The notes under the pieces: model-generated
What the model saw: only the letters and a program-made list of their open reading frames with translations
Databases searched by the model: none
What the model was told of the DNA's origin: nothing
Part shown: piece after piece, positions 14,182 to 24,236 of the stretch
Position numbering within the stretch: position 1 is the first letter of the stretch
How the letters are laid out: the number at the start of each line of letters is the position of its first letter
Program-made: the position numbers and the translations under genes
From: Burkholderiales bacterium
GTDB taxonomy: Bacteria > Pseudomonadota > Gammaproteobacteria > Burkholderiales > Burkholderiaceae_C
Direction: 5' to 3'
DNA: 36,604 bases
NCBI GenBank assembly: GCA_028868875.1
Contig: JAGWTS010000008.1
Coordinates: 1-36,604, forward strand

Positions 14182-16368
14182 ATGAGGCCCGCAGCGCCAG
14201 CGCGCATCCTCGTCGTCGACGACGACCCCGGCGCGCGCCGCCGTGCCCGGGCCGTGCTCGGCCGTGCCGGCTTCGTCGTGGCCGAGGCCGCCGATGCCGT
14301 CCAGGCCCTGGACGCCCTGGGCGCGCAGCGCGCCGACCTCGTGCTGATGGACGCGTGCATGCCCGGGCAGGCCGGCTTCGCGGCTTGCACCGAACTGCGG
14401 CGCCTGGCCGGCGGCGAGCGCATCCCCGTGGTCATGATGGCGCGGCAGGACGACGTGGCGTCGATCGACCGCGCGCTCGAAGCCGGCGCCGACGACTTCG
14501 TCACCAAGCCCATCGACTGGCCCCTCCTCGCCCGCCGCGTGCAGTGCCTGTTGCGCGCGAGCAGCGCGATCGCCGAGCTCGAGCGCAAGCAGCAGCGCCT
14601 GTCGAACGCGCAGCGCATCGGCGTCATGGGCGACTGGGAATGGACCGTCGGCGAGAACCGCATCGTGCCCTCGGAGCAGGCGCGGCGCATCTTCGGCAAC
14701 GAGCCGCCCGAGACCTCGTTCGACATCGACGGCCTGTTGATGACCACCCACCCCGACGACGTCGAGCGCCTGCGCGGGGCCTTCGAGCGCGCGCTCGACC
14801 ACGGCGACTCGTTCGCGCTCGACCACCGCGTCGTGCTGCCCGACGGCAGCCTGCGCCACGTCCAGCAGCGCATCGAGGTGATCGACCGCGACCCCCAGGG
14901 CCACGCGCTGCGCCTGGCCGGCGCGGTGCAGGACATCACGCACCACAAGGAGGCGGAGGAGCAGATCCGGCGCCTGGCCTACTACGACCCCCTCACCGGC
15001 CTGCCCAACCGCCACCTGATCACGCAGGCGCTGGTCGAGGCGATCGCCCAGGCCGAACGCCAGCGCCAGCGCGTGGGCCTGCTGTTCGTCGACCTCGACC
15101 ACTTCAAGCGCGTCAACGACACGCTCGGCCACGGCGCCGGCGACGAATTGCTGCGTGTCGTCAGCGCCCGCCTCGCGGGCTCGCTGCGCGGCCCCGACCT
15201 GCTCGCCCGCCCCGCGAACGAGGAAGGGCCGGGCCGCATCGCGCGCCTGGGCGGCGACGAATTCATCGTCCTGCTGCCCGACCTCCAGGGCGCGGACGCG
15301 GCGGCCGCGGTGGCGCGCCGCCTCGTGGCCGCGCTCGCCGAGCCGCTCTCGATCGCGGGCCACGAGGTCCGCGCCGGCGCCAGCGTCGGCATCGCGATCC
15401 ACCCCGAGGACGGCGCCGATGCCGACACCCTGCTCACGAACGCCGATACGGCGATGTACCGCGCCAAGCAGGCCGGCGGCGGTCATTACCATTTCTACAA
15501 CCGCTCGATGAACGAGCGCGCGCTCGCGCGCCTGGCGCTGCAGGCCGAGTTGCGGCGCGCGCTCGAACGCGGCGAATTCATCCTCCATTACCAGCCCCGG
15601 CTGAACACCGCGAGCGGGCGCATCGTCGGTGCCGAGGCCCTCATCCGCTGGCGCCATCCGCGGCGCGGCATGGTGCCGCCCGCGGACTTCATGGCGCTCG
15701 TCGAGGAAAACGGCCTCGTGGTTCCGATCGGCGAATGGGCGATCGACGAGGCTTGCCGCCAGAACGCCGCCTGGCAGGCCGCCGGCCTGCCGCGCCTGCC
15801 CGTGGCCGTGAACCTCGCGCCGAGCCATTTGCGCGAGCGCGGGCTGCCCGAGCGCGTCGCGCGCGCGCTGCGCCGCCATGCCCTGGACCCGGCCGCTCTC
15901 GAGATCGAGGTCACCGAGGCGATCCTGGTGACCGAGCCGGAACTCGGCGTCGACGTCGCCACCCGCCTGGGCGCCATGGGGGTGCGGCTTTCGATCGACG
16001 ATTTCGGTACCGGCTATTCGTCGCTCGCGCGCTTGAAGCGCCTGCCGCTGCACGCGATCAAGATCGACCGCAGCTTCGTGCGCGACCTCGCGCTCGACCG
16101 CGACGGCGCGGACCTCGTCGCCGCGATCATCGCGCTCGCCCACAGCCTGAAGCTCGAGGTGGTGGCCGAAGGCGTCGAGACCGCGGCCCAGCTCGATGTC
16201 CTGCGCGCGCAGGCCTGCGACGAATACCAGGGCTTCCTCGCCAGCCCGGCGCTCGACGCCGCGAGCTTCGCGGCGTTGATGGCCGGGGCCCGCGCCCCGC
16301 ACGCGAGCGCCGCGGCGGCACCCGCCCCGAGCCCGTCGAAGGCGTCTCATGCCCACTTCGCGCGTTGA
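14182..16368 (+). CDS. REC-PAS-GGDEF-EAL c-di-GMP regulator
   Basis: The 728-residue cytosolic protein has four domains. The REC domain (residues 6-122) has D57 as phospho-acceptor and K109, but Ala at position 87 where the switch Thr/Ser is expected. PAS follows at about 150-255. The GGDEF domain (about 265-435) has intact GGDEF, expected to make c-di-GMP. The EAL domain (about 450-700) has EAL, the Asn in AVNLAP, the Glu in EVTEA, DDFGTG, the Lys in IKIDRSF, AEGVET and the Gln in EYQGF, all phosphodiesterase residues. An inhibitory-site-like RGPD precedes GGDEF, but 12 extra residues (PANEEGPGRIAR) separate them. ATG 14182 starts just before the REC strand; GTG 14173 is an alternative. The downstream hybrid kinase with an HPt domain is the obvious candidate phospho-donor. 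Confidence 0.93.
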   Translation: MRPAAPARILVVDDDPGARRRARAVLGRAGFVVAEAADAVQALDALGAQRADLVLMDACMPGQAGFAACTELRRLAGGERIPVVMMARQDDVASIDRALEAGADDFVTKPIDWPLLARRVQCLLRASSAIAELERKQQRLSNAQRIGVMGDWEWTVGENRIVPSEQARRIFGNEPPETSFDIDGLLMTTHPDDVERLRGAFERALDHGDSFALDHRVVLPDGSLRHVQQRIEVIDRDPQGHALRLAGAVQDITHHKEAEEQIRRLAYYDPLTGLPNRHLITQALVEAIAQAERQRQRVGLLFVDLDHFKRVNDTLGHGAGDELLRVVSARLAGSLRGPDLLARPANEEGPGRIARLGGDEFIVLLPDLQGADAAAAVARRLVAALAEPLSIAGHEVRAGASVGIAIHPEDGADADTLLTNADTAMYRAKQAGGGHYHFYNRSMNERALARLALQAELRRALERGEFILHYQPRLNTASGRIVGAEALIRWRHPRRGMVPPADFMALVEENGLVVPIGEWAIDEACRQNAAWQAAGLPRLPVAVNLAPSHLRERGLPERVARALRRHALDPAALEIEVTEAILVTEPELGVDVATRLGAMGVRLSIDDFGTGYSSLARLKRLPLHAIKIDRSFVRDLALDRDGADLVAAIIALAHSLKLEVVAEGVETAAQLDVLRAQACDEYQGFLASPALDAASFAALMAGARAPHASAAAAPAPSPSKASHAHFAR

Positions 16369-16520
16369 GCGCAGCAGGAACGACGCAGCCGCGCCTGCGA
16401 GCGTGAACTTCGACGGCAACCCGCGCGACTTGCGCCGGAGCGGACCGGCCGTGCGCTCGATAATCTTGGGGCTCGCCATCGAAGCGCAGCCCTGAAGGCG
16501 CAGGCCGCGATCCAACAGGC

Positions 16521-16537
16521 GCGGCGCCAGGCGCCGC
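16521..16537. other. Perfect 8-bp inverted repeat between signalling genes
   Basis: GCGGCGCC and GGCGCCGC flank a single A. As RNA it would form a 6-bp stem with a CCAGG loop, 45 bases before the hybrid kinase start. It could be a terminator remnant or a leader hairpin; no T-tract follows. A GATAAT at 16459-16464 is a possible -10 element for the kinase, but no well-spaced -35 is visible. Confidence 0.35.
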
Positions 16538-16581
16538 AGTCGAGGCGGATGCGCGGGCCCCTTTGGCGCAAAACCGAGTCG

Positions 16582-19500
16582 ATGACTGACGTTCCTGCAA
16601 AAGTCCGCACCCGCAGGCGGCTTCTGGCCTACGGCTGCCTGGCGCTCGTGCTCGTGGCGGGCTTCTCGCTGGCGGACGGCCTGCGCTGGCACAGCGACGC
16701 CCACCTGCACACGCTGCTCGAGACGATTGCGACCCTGCTCGCCTTGACGGTCGGCGCCGTCGCCCTGATCCGCTACTGCAGCCGGCCCACGAACACCGAC
16801 CTGTTCCTCGCCGCCGCGTTCCTGGGAACGGGGCTGCTCGACTGCTACCACGCGGTGGTCACGGCGCCCTGGCTCGCCGACGATTTCGCCTCCCGGTCGG
16901 CGACGCTCATCCCCTGGAGCTGGATGGCCCCGAGGCTGTTCCTGTCGGTGATGCTCTTTCTCACCTGGTGGGCCGGGCGCCGGGAAGCACGCCTGGGAGC
17001 GGCGGGCCGCATCGACGCGGCACCGGTGTTCTGGGGCACGGCCCTCTTCACGCTCGCGTCCTTTCTCTTCTTCGCCTTTGCGCCGCTGCCCGGAGCGTAT
17101 TTCGCGGTCGGACTCGGCATCCACCGCCCTCAGGAGTGGCTGGCCGCCCTGTTCTTCCTGCTCGCCCTGGCGGGCTATCTGCGCGATGGCCGGTGGCGCA
17201 CCGAAACCATCGAGCATGGGCTGGTGCTGTGCCTGATCACCAGCTTCCTGGGGCAGGCCTTGTTCATGCCGCATTCGCAGGAGCTGTTCGACCTGAACTT
17301 CGACGCGGGGCATTACCTCAAGCAGCTGTCCTACGTCTTCGTGCTCGCCGGCCTGCTGATCAACATGCTCACGCTGTACCGGCGCGCCGACCTGACGCGC
17401 GCACTGCAGGCCGAGATCGCCCAGCGCCGGGAGGTCGACGCCAAGGTGACGAAGCTGTCGATGGCCATCGACCAGGCGATCGAGGTGATCGTCATCACCG
17501 ATCTGCATGCCCGCATCGAATACGTCAACGACGCCTTCGTCGCCTCGACCGGCTACAGCCGGGACGACGTGATCGGCCGCAACCCGCGCCTGCTGCAATC
17601 GGGCCGGACGCCGCCCGACACCTACACCGCCTTCTGGGCGGCGTTGAATAGCGGCCGGTCCTGGCGCGGCGAGATGATCAACCGGCGCCAGAACGGCGAG
17701 ATCTATCCGGTGCAGGTGATCTGCACGCCGATCCGCGATGCCGAGGGCCGCGTCACCCACTATCTCGCGGTCGAGGAGGACGTGACGGAGAAGCGGCGCT
17801 CGGCCGAAGAGCTGAACCGGCACCGCCATCACCTCGAGGAACTGGTCGAGGAGCGCACCAAGGCCCTGGCCGCGCGCGAGCGGCAGCTGGACGTCATCCT
17901 CAGCGGCATTCCGGGGGTGGTGGGGTATTGGGACCGGACGCTCGTGAATCGCTACGCCAATCCGGCGTACCAGGAATGGCTCGGACTGAAGCCGGAACAG
18001 ATCGTCGGCAGGCACTACACCGAGGTGTTCGGCGAAGCGATCTACGAGCGCAACCGCCCGCTGCTCGAAGCCGCCTTGCGCGGCGAGCCGCAGCGCTTCG
18101 AAAGCGCCTATCCGCACAAGGACTCGCCCGACCACCTGCGCTACGCGCAGGTGCATTTCGTGCCCGACCTCGAAGACGACGGCGTCGCGGGCTTCTTCGT
18201 CATGGCGTTCGACATCGACGAGTTGAAGCGCAGCAAGGAAGCGGCGATGGAGGCGACGCAGGCCAAGAGCGCGTTCCTCGCCAACATGAGCCACGAGATC
18301 CGCACCCCGATGAACGGCGTCATCGGCATGATCGACGTGCTGCTGCAATCGGGGCTCGACCCGCAGCGGCGCAAGATGGCGCAGGTGGTGCGCGATTCCG
18401 CCTATACCCAGCTCGCGATCATCAACGACATCCTCGACTTCTCGAAGATCGAGGCCGGCAAGCTCGAGCTGGCCCCCGAGCCCTTCATGATCGAAGACGT
18501 GATCGAAGGCGTGTGCAACCTGCTCGACCCGATTGCCCTGGAGTTCGAGGTCGACCTCAAGCTCTTCGTCGATCCGGAATTGCCGCGGCTGATGCGCGGC
18601 GACGCGCTGCGGCTGCGCCAGATCCTGACCAACCTGACGCACAACGCCGTCAAGTTCAGCAGCGGCCTGGCGCGTGCCGGCCAGGTCCGGGCGCGCGCAA
18701 CGAGGGTGGCGCACGAGGGCGGCCGGATCGGGGTCCTGCTGCGCGTGGCGGACAACGGCATCGGCATGGACGAAGAAACGTCCAGGCGCCTGTTCACCCC
18801 CTTCACCCAGGGCGACACCTCGACGACCCGCCGTTACGGCGGCACCGGTCTGGGCCTGGTGATCACGCAGAAGCTGGTCGAGATCATGGGCGGCAGCATC
18901 GCCGTGCGCAGTGCAGCCGACGCCGGCACGGTCTTCGAAGTGAAGCTCGCGTTCGAGGCCCTGGCCGATGCCGACGAAGCCCTGGCGGCGCGTCCGCTGC
19001 GGGATCTGTCCTGCGCCGTCGTCGGCCAGGGCGAGCTGGCCGACGACATCCAGACCCACCTGAGCCATGCCGGAGCGAGCCTGGTCCGATGCACCGGAAT
19101 CGAAGCACTGCAGCGCACATCGGCGGCGGCGGCCGCGAGCCTGTGGATCTGGGTCTTCGACAGCGCCGAGCCACCGCCCTTGCAGAGGCTGCGCGAAGCA
19201 GCGCGGCGCCACGCCGGGTCGGCGGTGCAGATGCTGCTGATCAGTCATCTCGCGCTGGGCCGCGGCCGGCGCCGCCGCCCGCGCCAGCTCGCACCGGATG
19301 TGGTGCAGGTCGACGGCAACCTGATGACGCGGCGCGGCATTCTGCGGGCCGTAGCCCTTGCGGCCGGCCGCGACGGCGCCGAGGCGGGCGCCGAGGAACC
19401 CGGCGGCTTGCGCGACGCCGCCCCCGCTGCCAAGGCATCGGCTTCGCATGCGGGCTGTCGCATCCTGGTCGCCGAAGACAATGCGACGAACCAGGACGTG

Positions 19501-20304
19501 ATCCGGGCCCAGCTCGAGCTGCTCGGCTACAGCGCGGACATCGCCGGCGACGGCGCCCAGGCCTTCGAGCGCTGGATGAACACACCGTACGACCTGGTGC
19601 TGACCGACCTGCATATGCCTCGCATGGACGGCTACCAGCTCGTCGAGGCGATCCGCGACGAAGAGGCCCGCGCGGGCCACAAGCGCCCGATTCCGATCGT
19701 CGCGCTGACGGCCAATGCCATGAAAGGCGAGGCCGACAAGTGCAGGGCCGCAGGCATGCAGGACTACTTGTCCAAGCCGATCGCGCTGCAGGCGCTCGAG
19801 GCGGTTCTGGCGCGCTGGGCCGAGTCGGTCGAGCGTCGTGCGGACGCCCCGGGCACGCCCCCCGACGAGGCCGCGACGGGCCCTGAGGCCGAGGCCCGCG
19901 CGCCCGTGCTCGATGCCCAGGTGCTGGGCACCTACGTCGGCGCCGACCCCCAGGTCCAGGCGAAATTCATGCAGCGTTTCCGGGAAACCTTGCCCGGGCA
20001 CCTGGACAAGCTGGCCCGGGCCCAGGCCGACGGCGACCTGCGCGAGCTGGCCGCGGCGGCCCACACGCTCAAGTCGCCCGCGCGCACGGTGGGTGCGCTC
20101 GCGCTGGGCCATGCCTGCGAACGCCTCGAGTCCGTCTGCAGGGCCGGCGACGAGGCCGCGATGCGGCTGCAATGGCCGCAGGTCCGAGCTGCCGCCGCGG
20201 CTGCGGCCGCCGCGCTGCAAGCCCATCTGGCGCCAGTCGCCGCCCGCCAGGCCGCAGGCAGCGCGATCGGTCCGGAGCCGCCGCGTGGCAGCGGCGGCGC
20301 GTAG
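16582..20304 (+). CDS. Hybrid sensor histidine kinase (MASE3-like, PAS-PAS, REC, HPt)
   Basis: This 1240-residue inner-membrane protein begins with seven or so membrane helices (residues 15-265) that look like the MASE3 sensor, including the LLDCYHAVV and [12 protein letters not shown] segments. Two PAS domains follow (about 290-410 and 445-560). The HisKA domain has H571 in [12 protein letters not shown], and the HATPase domain has NAVKFSS, DNGIGM and GGTGLGL. The receiver domain has D1009 ([13 protein letters not shown]) and the HPt domain has H1161 ([14 protein letters not shown]). This is a complete H-D-H phosphorelay chain of the ArcB/BvgS kind, so a separate receiver protein must be the final target; the upstream REC-GGDEF-EAL protein is the nearest. 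ATG 16549 is an alternative start. The stop lies four bases from the stop of the convergent kinase. Confidence 0.93.
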   Translation: MTDVPAKVRTRRRLLAYGCLALVLVAGFSLADGLRWHSDAHLHTLLETIATLLALTVGAVALIRYCSRPTNTDLFLAAAFLGTGLLDCYHAVVTAPWLADDFASRSATLIPWSWMAPRLFLSVMLFLTWWAGRREARLGAAGRIDAAPVFWGTALFTLASFLFFAFAPLPGAYFAVGLGIHRPQEWLAALFFLLALAGYLRDGRWRTETIEHGLVLCLITSFLGQALFMPHSQELFDLNFDAGHYLKQLSYVFVLAGLLINMLTLYRRADLTRALQAEIAQRREVDAKVTKLSMAIDQAIEVIVITDLHARIEYVNDAFVASTGYSRDDVIGRNPRLLQSGRTPPDTYTAFWAALNSGRSWRGEMINRRQNGEIYPVQVICTPIRDAEGRVTHYLAVEEDVTEKRRSAEELNRHRHHLEELVEERTKALAARERQLDVILSGIPGVVGYWDRTLVNRYANPAYQEWLGLKPEQIVGRHYTEVFGEAIYERNRPLLEAALRGEPQRFESAYPHKDSPDHLRYAQVHFVPDLEDDGVAGFFVMAFDIDELKRSKEAAMEATQAKSAFLANMSHEIRTPMNGVIGMIDVLLQSGLDPQRRKMAQVVRDSAYTQLAIINDILDFSKIEAGKLELAPEPFMIEDVIEGVCNLLDPIALEFEVDLKLFVDPELPRLMRGDALRLRQILTNLTHNAVKFSSGLARAGQVRARATRVAHEGGRIGVLLRVADNGIGMDEETSRRLFTPFTQGDTSTTRRYGGTGLGLVITQKLVEIMGGSIAVRSAADAGTVFEVKLAFEALADADEALAARPLRDLSCAVVGQGELADDIQTHLSHAGASLVRCTGIEALQRTSAAAAASLWIWVFDSAEPPPLQRLREAARRHAGSAVQMLLISHLALGRGRRRRPRQLAPDVVQVDGNLMTRRGILRAVALAAGRDGAEAGAEEPGGLRDAAPAAKASASHAGCRILVAEDNATNQDVIRAQLELLGYSADIAGDGAQAFERWMNTPYDLVLTDLHMPRMDGYQLVEAIRDEEARAGHKRPIPIVALTANAMKGEADKCRAAGMQDYLSKPIALQALEAVLARWAESVERRADAPGTPPDEAATGPEAEARAPVLDAQVLGTYVGADPQVQAKFMQRFRETLPGHLDKLARAQADGDLRELAAAAHTLKSPARTVGALALGHACERLESVCRAGDEAAMRLQWPQVRAAAAAAAAALQAHLAPVAARQAAGSAIGPEPPRGSGGA

Positions 20305-20308
20305 GCCG

Positions 20309-22510
20309 TCACCGGCCCGGTTCGCAAGCCGGTCGCTGCGTGCCGGCTGGGGATTCGTCGATCAGCTGCAGCTCGATCCAGAAGGTGCTGCCCGAACCGG
20401 GCGTGCTGTCCACGCCGATGCGGCCTCCCATCGCCTCGATCAGGCGCTTGCTCAGCGCCAGCCCGATGCCGGTGCCTTCGACGTAGAGCCGGTCGGCGTC
20501 CAGGCGCTCGAAGGGGGCGAACAGACGCGCACGCTGCGCCGCGTCCAGGCCCGCCCCCGTGTCGCTGACCGCAACCCGCAGCCAGGCACCGGCGGCGCCG
20601 CAGCTCACTTCGACGCGGCCGTCGACCCGGTTGAACTTGATGGCGTTGGAAAGCAGATGAACCAGCACCTGCTCGAGCCGCCCGCGGTCTGCGCGCACCG
20701 ACAGCGCGCAGCCGGAGCCGGCCGCTACCAGTTCGACGCCCCGTGATGCCGCCCGCGCGCCGACCCGGCCCAGGCAGGCCTCGATCACGGGCGCCAGCGC
20801 CACCGCCTCGGTGCGGACCTCGAGCTGGCCGGTCTCGAGGCGCGAGACATCGAGCACGTTGTCGATCAGGGCCAGCAGATGGCGCCCGCTTTCGCCGATC
20901 TTGGCGGCCCAGTCGCGGACCTTCGGGCTCAGGTTCGGGTCGCGTTCGAGGAGTCCGCCGAAGCCCATGATCGCGTTCAAGGGCGTGCGCAATTCATGCG
21001 ACATGTTCGCCAGGAACACGCTCTTCTGCTGGTTGACCTCGCGCAGCTGAACGTTCTGCGCCTGCAGTTGCGCCGCCTGCGCGCGCGCCTCCTCGGCCTG
21101 CTTGAGCGGGCCGATGTCGACGATGACGACCAGCTGGTCGTCGACATCGTCGGACAGGAGCCGGGCGCTTTCGTCGATCCAGGTCAGGCTCCCGTCCTGG
21201 CGCATCACCTGGCGCTGGATCCTGGAATAGCCGCGTTCGGCCATTGCGTGCAGGCGCTCCTGGCGTGCGCGCTGGAACGATTCCTCGTCGGGATAGGCGC
21301 CGCGCACGGGCCGCCCCACCAGCGCCCCGCGCGCATAGCCGAAGATGAGTTCCGCGCCGCGGTTCGCCCAGGCCACCTTGCGCTCGCGCAGCCGGATGAT
21401 GCCGATGAGGTCGGTGTCCAGCATCGCCGCCTGCTCGCGTGCCAGTCGCTCGGCGCGTTCGTATTCGCGCTGGCGGATGGTCGTGGCGCGCAGCATGAGC
21501 CCCGACGCCGCCGCGAAGCACAGGATCAGCACCAGGCCCAGCGCCGAGTTGCGGCGCCAGCGGACAAGGTTGTCTCCGAGGTCTTCGCCGGCCTGGACGT
21601 AGAGCGGGTAGCTCGACAGGCGCCGGTAGGCCACCAGGCGCTCGATGGCGTCCGCATCGTTCGTCGCCCGGTACAGGCCGGACTCGGGGGCCGCTTGCAC
21701 CGCCTTGCGCAGCGCGCTCTCCGGTCCGAGGTAGATCGAATCGCCGCCGCCCGCCGGCTCGTCGCGATGCTGGACGAGTTGCAGGTCGGCGGTGCGCACG
21801 CTCGCCACCCCGTGCGTGCCCAGCTCGACCCGGTCGACGGCGCGCTGCAGCGTCTTGACGGGAACCAGGATCACGGCCACCCCGGCGAAGGCATGGCCGG
21901 GCCCGCGCAGCGCCAGCGCGAGCACCATCCCGTCGGTGCCGTCGACCCGGCTCGGGTACGGACCGTACAGGCCGATGGGGTCGTCGGGGTGGGCGCGCAG
22001 GCGCTCGAAGTAGTCGCGATCCGAGACGTCGACGGGCGGGCACCGGACGGCCGACCGGGTGGACGAACGGGCGGACGAACGGGCGGCCGATCCCGCGCAG
22101 ACGCGCCGCCCGTCCTCGTCGGCAATGCTGATGCGGTACGCGGCGTCGAGGAGCCCGGGGTTCGCGTCGACCGCCCGCGCCAGGGCGTCGCGGTCGACCT
22201 GTCCCTCGGCCAGCGACCGCTCCAGCGGCTTGCGCGTCGCCTCGAGCACCGCGGCAGGGCCATCGAGTGCCTCGCCGATCACCAGCGCCATCAGTTGCGC
22301 GACGTTGCGCACGTGAGCTTCATCCTCCTGGAGCCGGTGGTTCCTGGAGCTGACGACGAGGGAGACGAAGACGCTCGCCAGCACGCCGTTGAGCAGCAGC
22401 AGGCCCAGGCGCAGGCGGCGCGCCGCCCCTCCCGGGGTGGCGGTGCGAGATGCCGGATCCCCGCTCTGCGCTGCAGGCATGGGGAAGGGATCCGGCATCG
22501 CCGAAGTCAC
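20309..22510 (-). CDS. Sensor histidine kinase with dCache and PAS domains
   Basis: The 733-residue inner-membrane kinase has a TM helix at about residues 34-54, a large periplasmic dCache-type sensor domain (about 60-320, with DVSDRDYFERLR and GLYGPYPSR segments) and a second TM helix at about 326-346. It continues with a PAS domain (about 370-475), a coiled coil and a HisKA domain with H505 in NMSHELRTPLNAIMGF. The HATPase domain has LLSNAIKFN, DTGAGL and GTGIGLALSKRL. The DRDYF/GPY pattern is common in dCache domains that bind amino acids or amines, but no ligand can be named. The GTG at 22510 has AGGG upstream; ATG 22498 is an alternative start. No receiver domain is fused or adjacent on this strand. 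A 12-bp tandem repeat lies in the sensor domain. Confidence 0.91.
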   Translation of the reverse strand: MTSAMPDPFPMPAAQSGDPASRTATPGGAARRLRLGLLLLNGVLASVFVSLVVSSRNHRLQEDEAHVRNVAQLMALVIGEALDGPAAVLEATRKPLERSLAEGQVDRDALARAVDANPGLLDAAYRISIADEDGRRVCAGSAARSSARSSTRSAVRCPPVDVSDRDYFERLRAHPDDPIGLYGPYPSRVDGTDGMVLALALRGPGHAFAGVAVILVPVKTLQRAVDRVELGTHGVASVRTADLQLVQHRDEPAGGGDSIYLGPESALRKAVQAAPESGLYRATNDADAIERLVAYRRLSSYPLYVQAGEDLGDNLVRWRRNSALGLVLILCFAAASGLMLRATTIRQREYERAERLAREQAAMLDTDLIGIIRLRERKVAWANRGAELIFGYARGALVGRPVRGAYPDEESFQRARQERLHAMAERGYSRIQRQVMRQDGSLTWIDESARLLSDDVDDQLVVIVDIGPLKQAEEARAQAAQLQAQNVQLREVNQQKSVFLANMSHELRTPLNAIMGFGGLLERDPNLSPKVRDWAAKIGESGRHLLALIDNVLDVSRLETGQLEVRTEAVALAPVIEACLGRVGARAASRGVELVAAGSGCALSVRADRGRLEQVLVHLLSNAIKFNRVDGRVEVSCGAAGAWLRVAVSDTGAGLDAAQRARLFAPFERLDADRLYVEGTGIGLALSKRLIEAMGGRIGVDSTPGSGSTFWIELQLIDESPAGTQRPACEPGR
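22061..22084. repeat. 12-bp tandem repeat inside the dCache sensor domain
   Basis: GGACGAACGGGC occurs twice in tandem, with degenerate copies on both sides. On the coding strand it yields the Ser/Arg run SAARSSARSSTRSAVR. Each unit is a whole number of codons, so copy-number change would keep the frame. Confidence 0.6.
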
Positions 22511-22595
22511 GGCGAGGCCCTGAGTCGGGGGCGCCCGGCCAGACCCTCGGGGGGCCTCAGCTTCAGTTGTGAAACCATCAGTTCTGGGCTTTTAA

Positions 22596-22611
22596 CCTAA
22601 AAACAGCAGTT
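22596..22611 (+). repeat. Left terminal inverted repeat of the insertion sequence
   Basis: CCTAAAAACAGCAGTT matches the right end at 12 of 16 positions. Its last two bases are part of the transposase TAA stop codon. Confidence 0.75.
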
Positions 22612-24169
22612 ACCCGGTCGCCGCGAGCGCAGCTGGCGCTGGCGGCAGGCCAATCTGACCGACGATTCGTTGGCAGATGTAGGCCAGCAGTGCCCGCCAT
22701 CGGTCGACCTTGGGCAACTGCTCCGCAACAGCCTTGACGTGCTGGATTGCCGCATGAACATTGGCGATCATCGACTTGATCAACCCGGCTTCGGCGTGCA
22801 TCGGCGTGAGGTACAGCGTCGTCTGGTTTCCGCTGCTCGTGGCGCGGCCCACGGCGGCCAGCAGCAGCGGCCGGCTCGTCAGCGCCTCGCGCCGGGCCTG
22901 CGGATTGGCCGCTCGCACGTACCAACTCCACCAGTTGTAGACCAGCGCCACCGCGCGCGCGGTGATCTGGCTGCGGTGCATGTCTTGCGTGGTGAAGCCG
23001 CCCCAGCCCCACTGGTTCTTCAACTCGTCGAACCCGTTTTCGCAGTCGCAGCGGTCGCGGTACAGCTGGCCGACGGCGGCGATCTCGTACTCGACGTTGG
23101 TCGCCAGCACCGTGTATTCCCAGGCCTGTGCGCTGTCCTGCACTTCGTCGTGCGGCAGTGCCAAGACGAGCTGCTCATTGGCCTCTTGCTTGCCATGCCT
23201 TTTTGCCGTCAGCGCAATGTCGTTCTTGATCCGGCGGCGCAGCACGACCACGCGGCGCGCCTTGCTCCAGCCGCTCAGCCGCAGCTTGTCTTCGATGGCT
23301 TGCCAGCCCTGGCTGGCCTCGCTGGCGCGGGTCCAGTCGTCGCGTCTGAACAGCCTCTCGATCAAGCGCTTGACGTTGGCCGTCTTGCGCAGGCGCAGCA
23401 AGTAGCTCAGGGACCGCTGCTCGCATACGTCGATGATGTCTTCATTGCCGTAGCCGCAGTCGCCTCTCACGAGCGCCGGCGCTTTGTCGCCGAGTTCGTC
23501 GAGCAGCCGGGCCATCGCGGCCTTGGCGTGCCCCGAGGTGTGCTGCTTGCCCGAGCTGAGCACCGCATCGAGCACCAGGCGCAGGTTGCCCACCCAGAAG
23601 GTGTGCAGCACATGGCTGGGCCGGCCCGGCTTGTGGGGGTTGTAGCCGATCTCCGCGCCTTCCTGATGCCCGTACAGCGGCTTGATCGTGGCGTCCATGT
23701 CCAGCACCCAGGGCCGGTCCAACGCTTCGCGTACGCTGGCCATCAGGGCATCACGCATCCATGGTTCGCTCGCCGCAGGCGCCATCGCCGCCAGCGCGCG
23801 GCGCACCGAGTCTTCACTGACCATGCGCGCCAGGCCCAGTGCCCGGGCCGCGACGGCGTCGCCGCGAACTCCGGCTATGTGCGCGTAGCGCTTGCTGCCA
23901 GCCAGTATGCCCAGCATCAGCGTGCCCAGCACGTCGCGCACTCGCGATGCGTTGGGGCTGCTGTAGTGCAGGGGACAGGTCTGAACCCAGCGGTCGAACA
24001 CACCCGCCGTGGCCAGGAATTCGGCGAAGAACACGATCTGTCCGTGCGGCGTCGCTTGCGCCGTTTCGTCCCAGCGAACGTGCACCCGGCCACCCATCGT
24101 GTCGGCCACCATCGCATCCTCGCCGGCCTGCGCCAGCACGGTCTTCTTCGGTTTATCGGCTTCACCCAT
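22610..24169 (-). CDS. IS1380-family DDE transposase
   Basis: This 519-residue transposase carries the catalytic triad D159 (LDMDATIK), D237 (RGDCGYGN) and E377. The last lies in a perfect Y-x2-R-x3-E-x6-K signature (Y370, R373, E377, K384) shared by IS4-related and IS1380 enzymes. The segment ENGFDELKNQWGWGGFTTQD is typical of IS1380-type transposases. The frame is uninterrupted, so the enzyme is probably active. ATG 24169 is chosen because the open frame beyond it reaches only a TTG inside the right inverted repeat. No clear ribosome site is visible. It is transcribed away from gpsA. Confidence 0.9.
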   Translation of the reverse strand: MGEADKPKKTVLAQAGEDAMVADTMGGRVHVRWDETAQATPHGQIVFFAEFLATAGVFDRWVQTCPLHYSSPNASRVRDVLGTLMLGILAGSKRYAHIAGVRGDAVAARALGLARMVSEDSVRRALAAMAPAASEPWMRDALMASVREALDRPWVLDMDATIKPLYGHQEGAEIGYNPHKPGRPSHVLHTFWVGNLRLVLDAVLSSGKQHTSGHAKAAMARLLDELGDKAPALVRGDCGYGNEDIIDVCEQRSLSYLLRLRKTANVKRLIERLFRRDDWTRASEASQGWQAIEDKLRLSGWSKARRVVVLRRRIKNDIALTAKRHGKQEANEQLVLALPHDEVQDSAQAWEYTVLATNVEYEIAAVGQLYRDRCDCENGFDELKNQWGWGGFTTQDMHRSQITARAVALVYNWWSWYVRAANPQARREALTSRPLLLAAVGRATSSGNQTTLYLTPMHAEAGLIKSMIANVHAAIQHVKAVAEQLPKVDRWRALLAYICQRIVGQIGLPPAPAALAATG

Positions 24170-24236
24170 CGGGTGAGTGTGCCAAACAGCTTCAAGTCCG
24201 CGCCAGCGCTGAAGAAATCGGCAACTTCGCGGCTTC

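Noticed and set aside
13975-20226. A 2083-codon open frame on the minus strand
   Set aside because: It lies antisense to the GGDEF-EAL and hybrid kinase genes, whose products have complete domain sets. Long antisense frames are common in GC-rich DNA because stop codons are rare; the translation has no domain and a biased composition.
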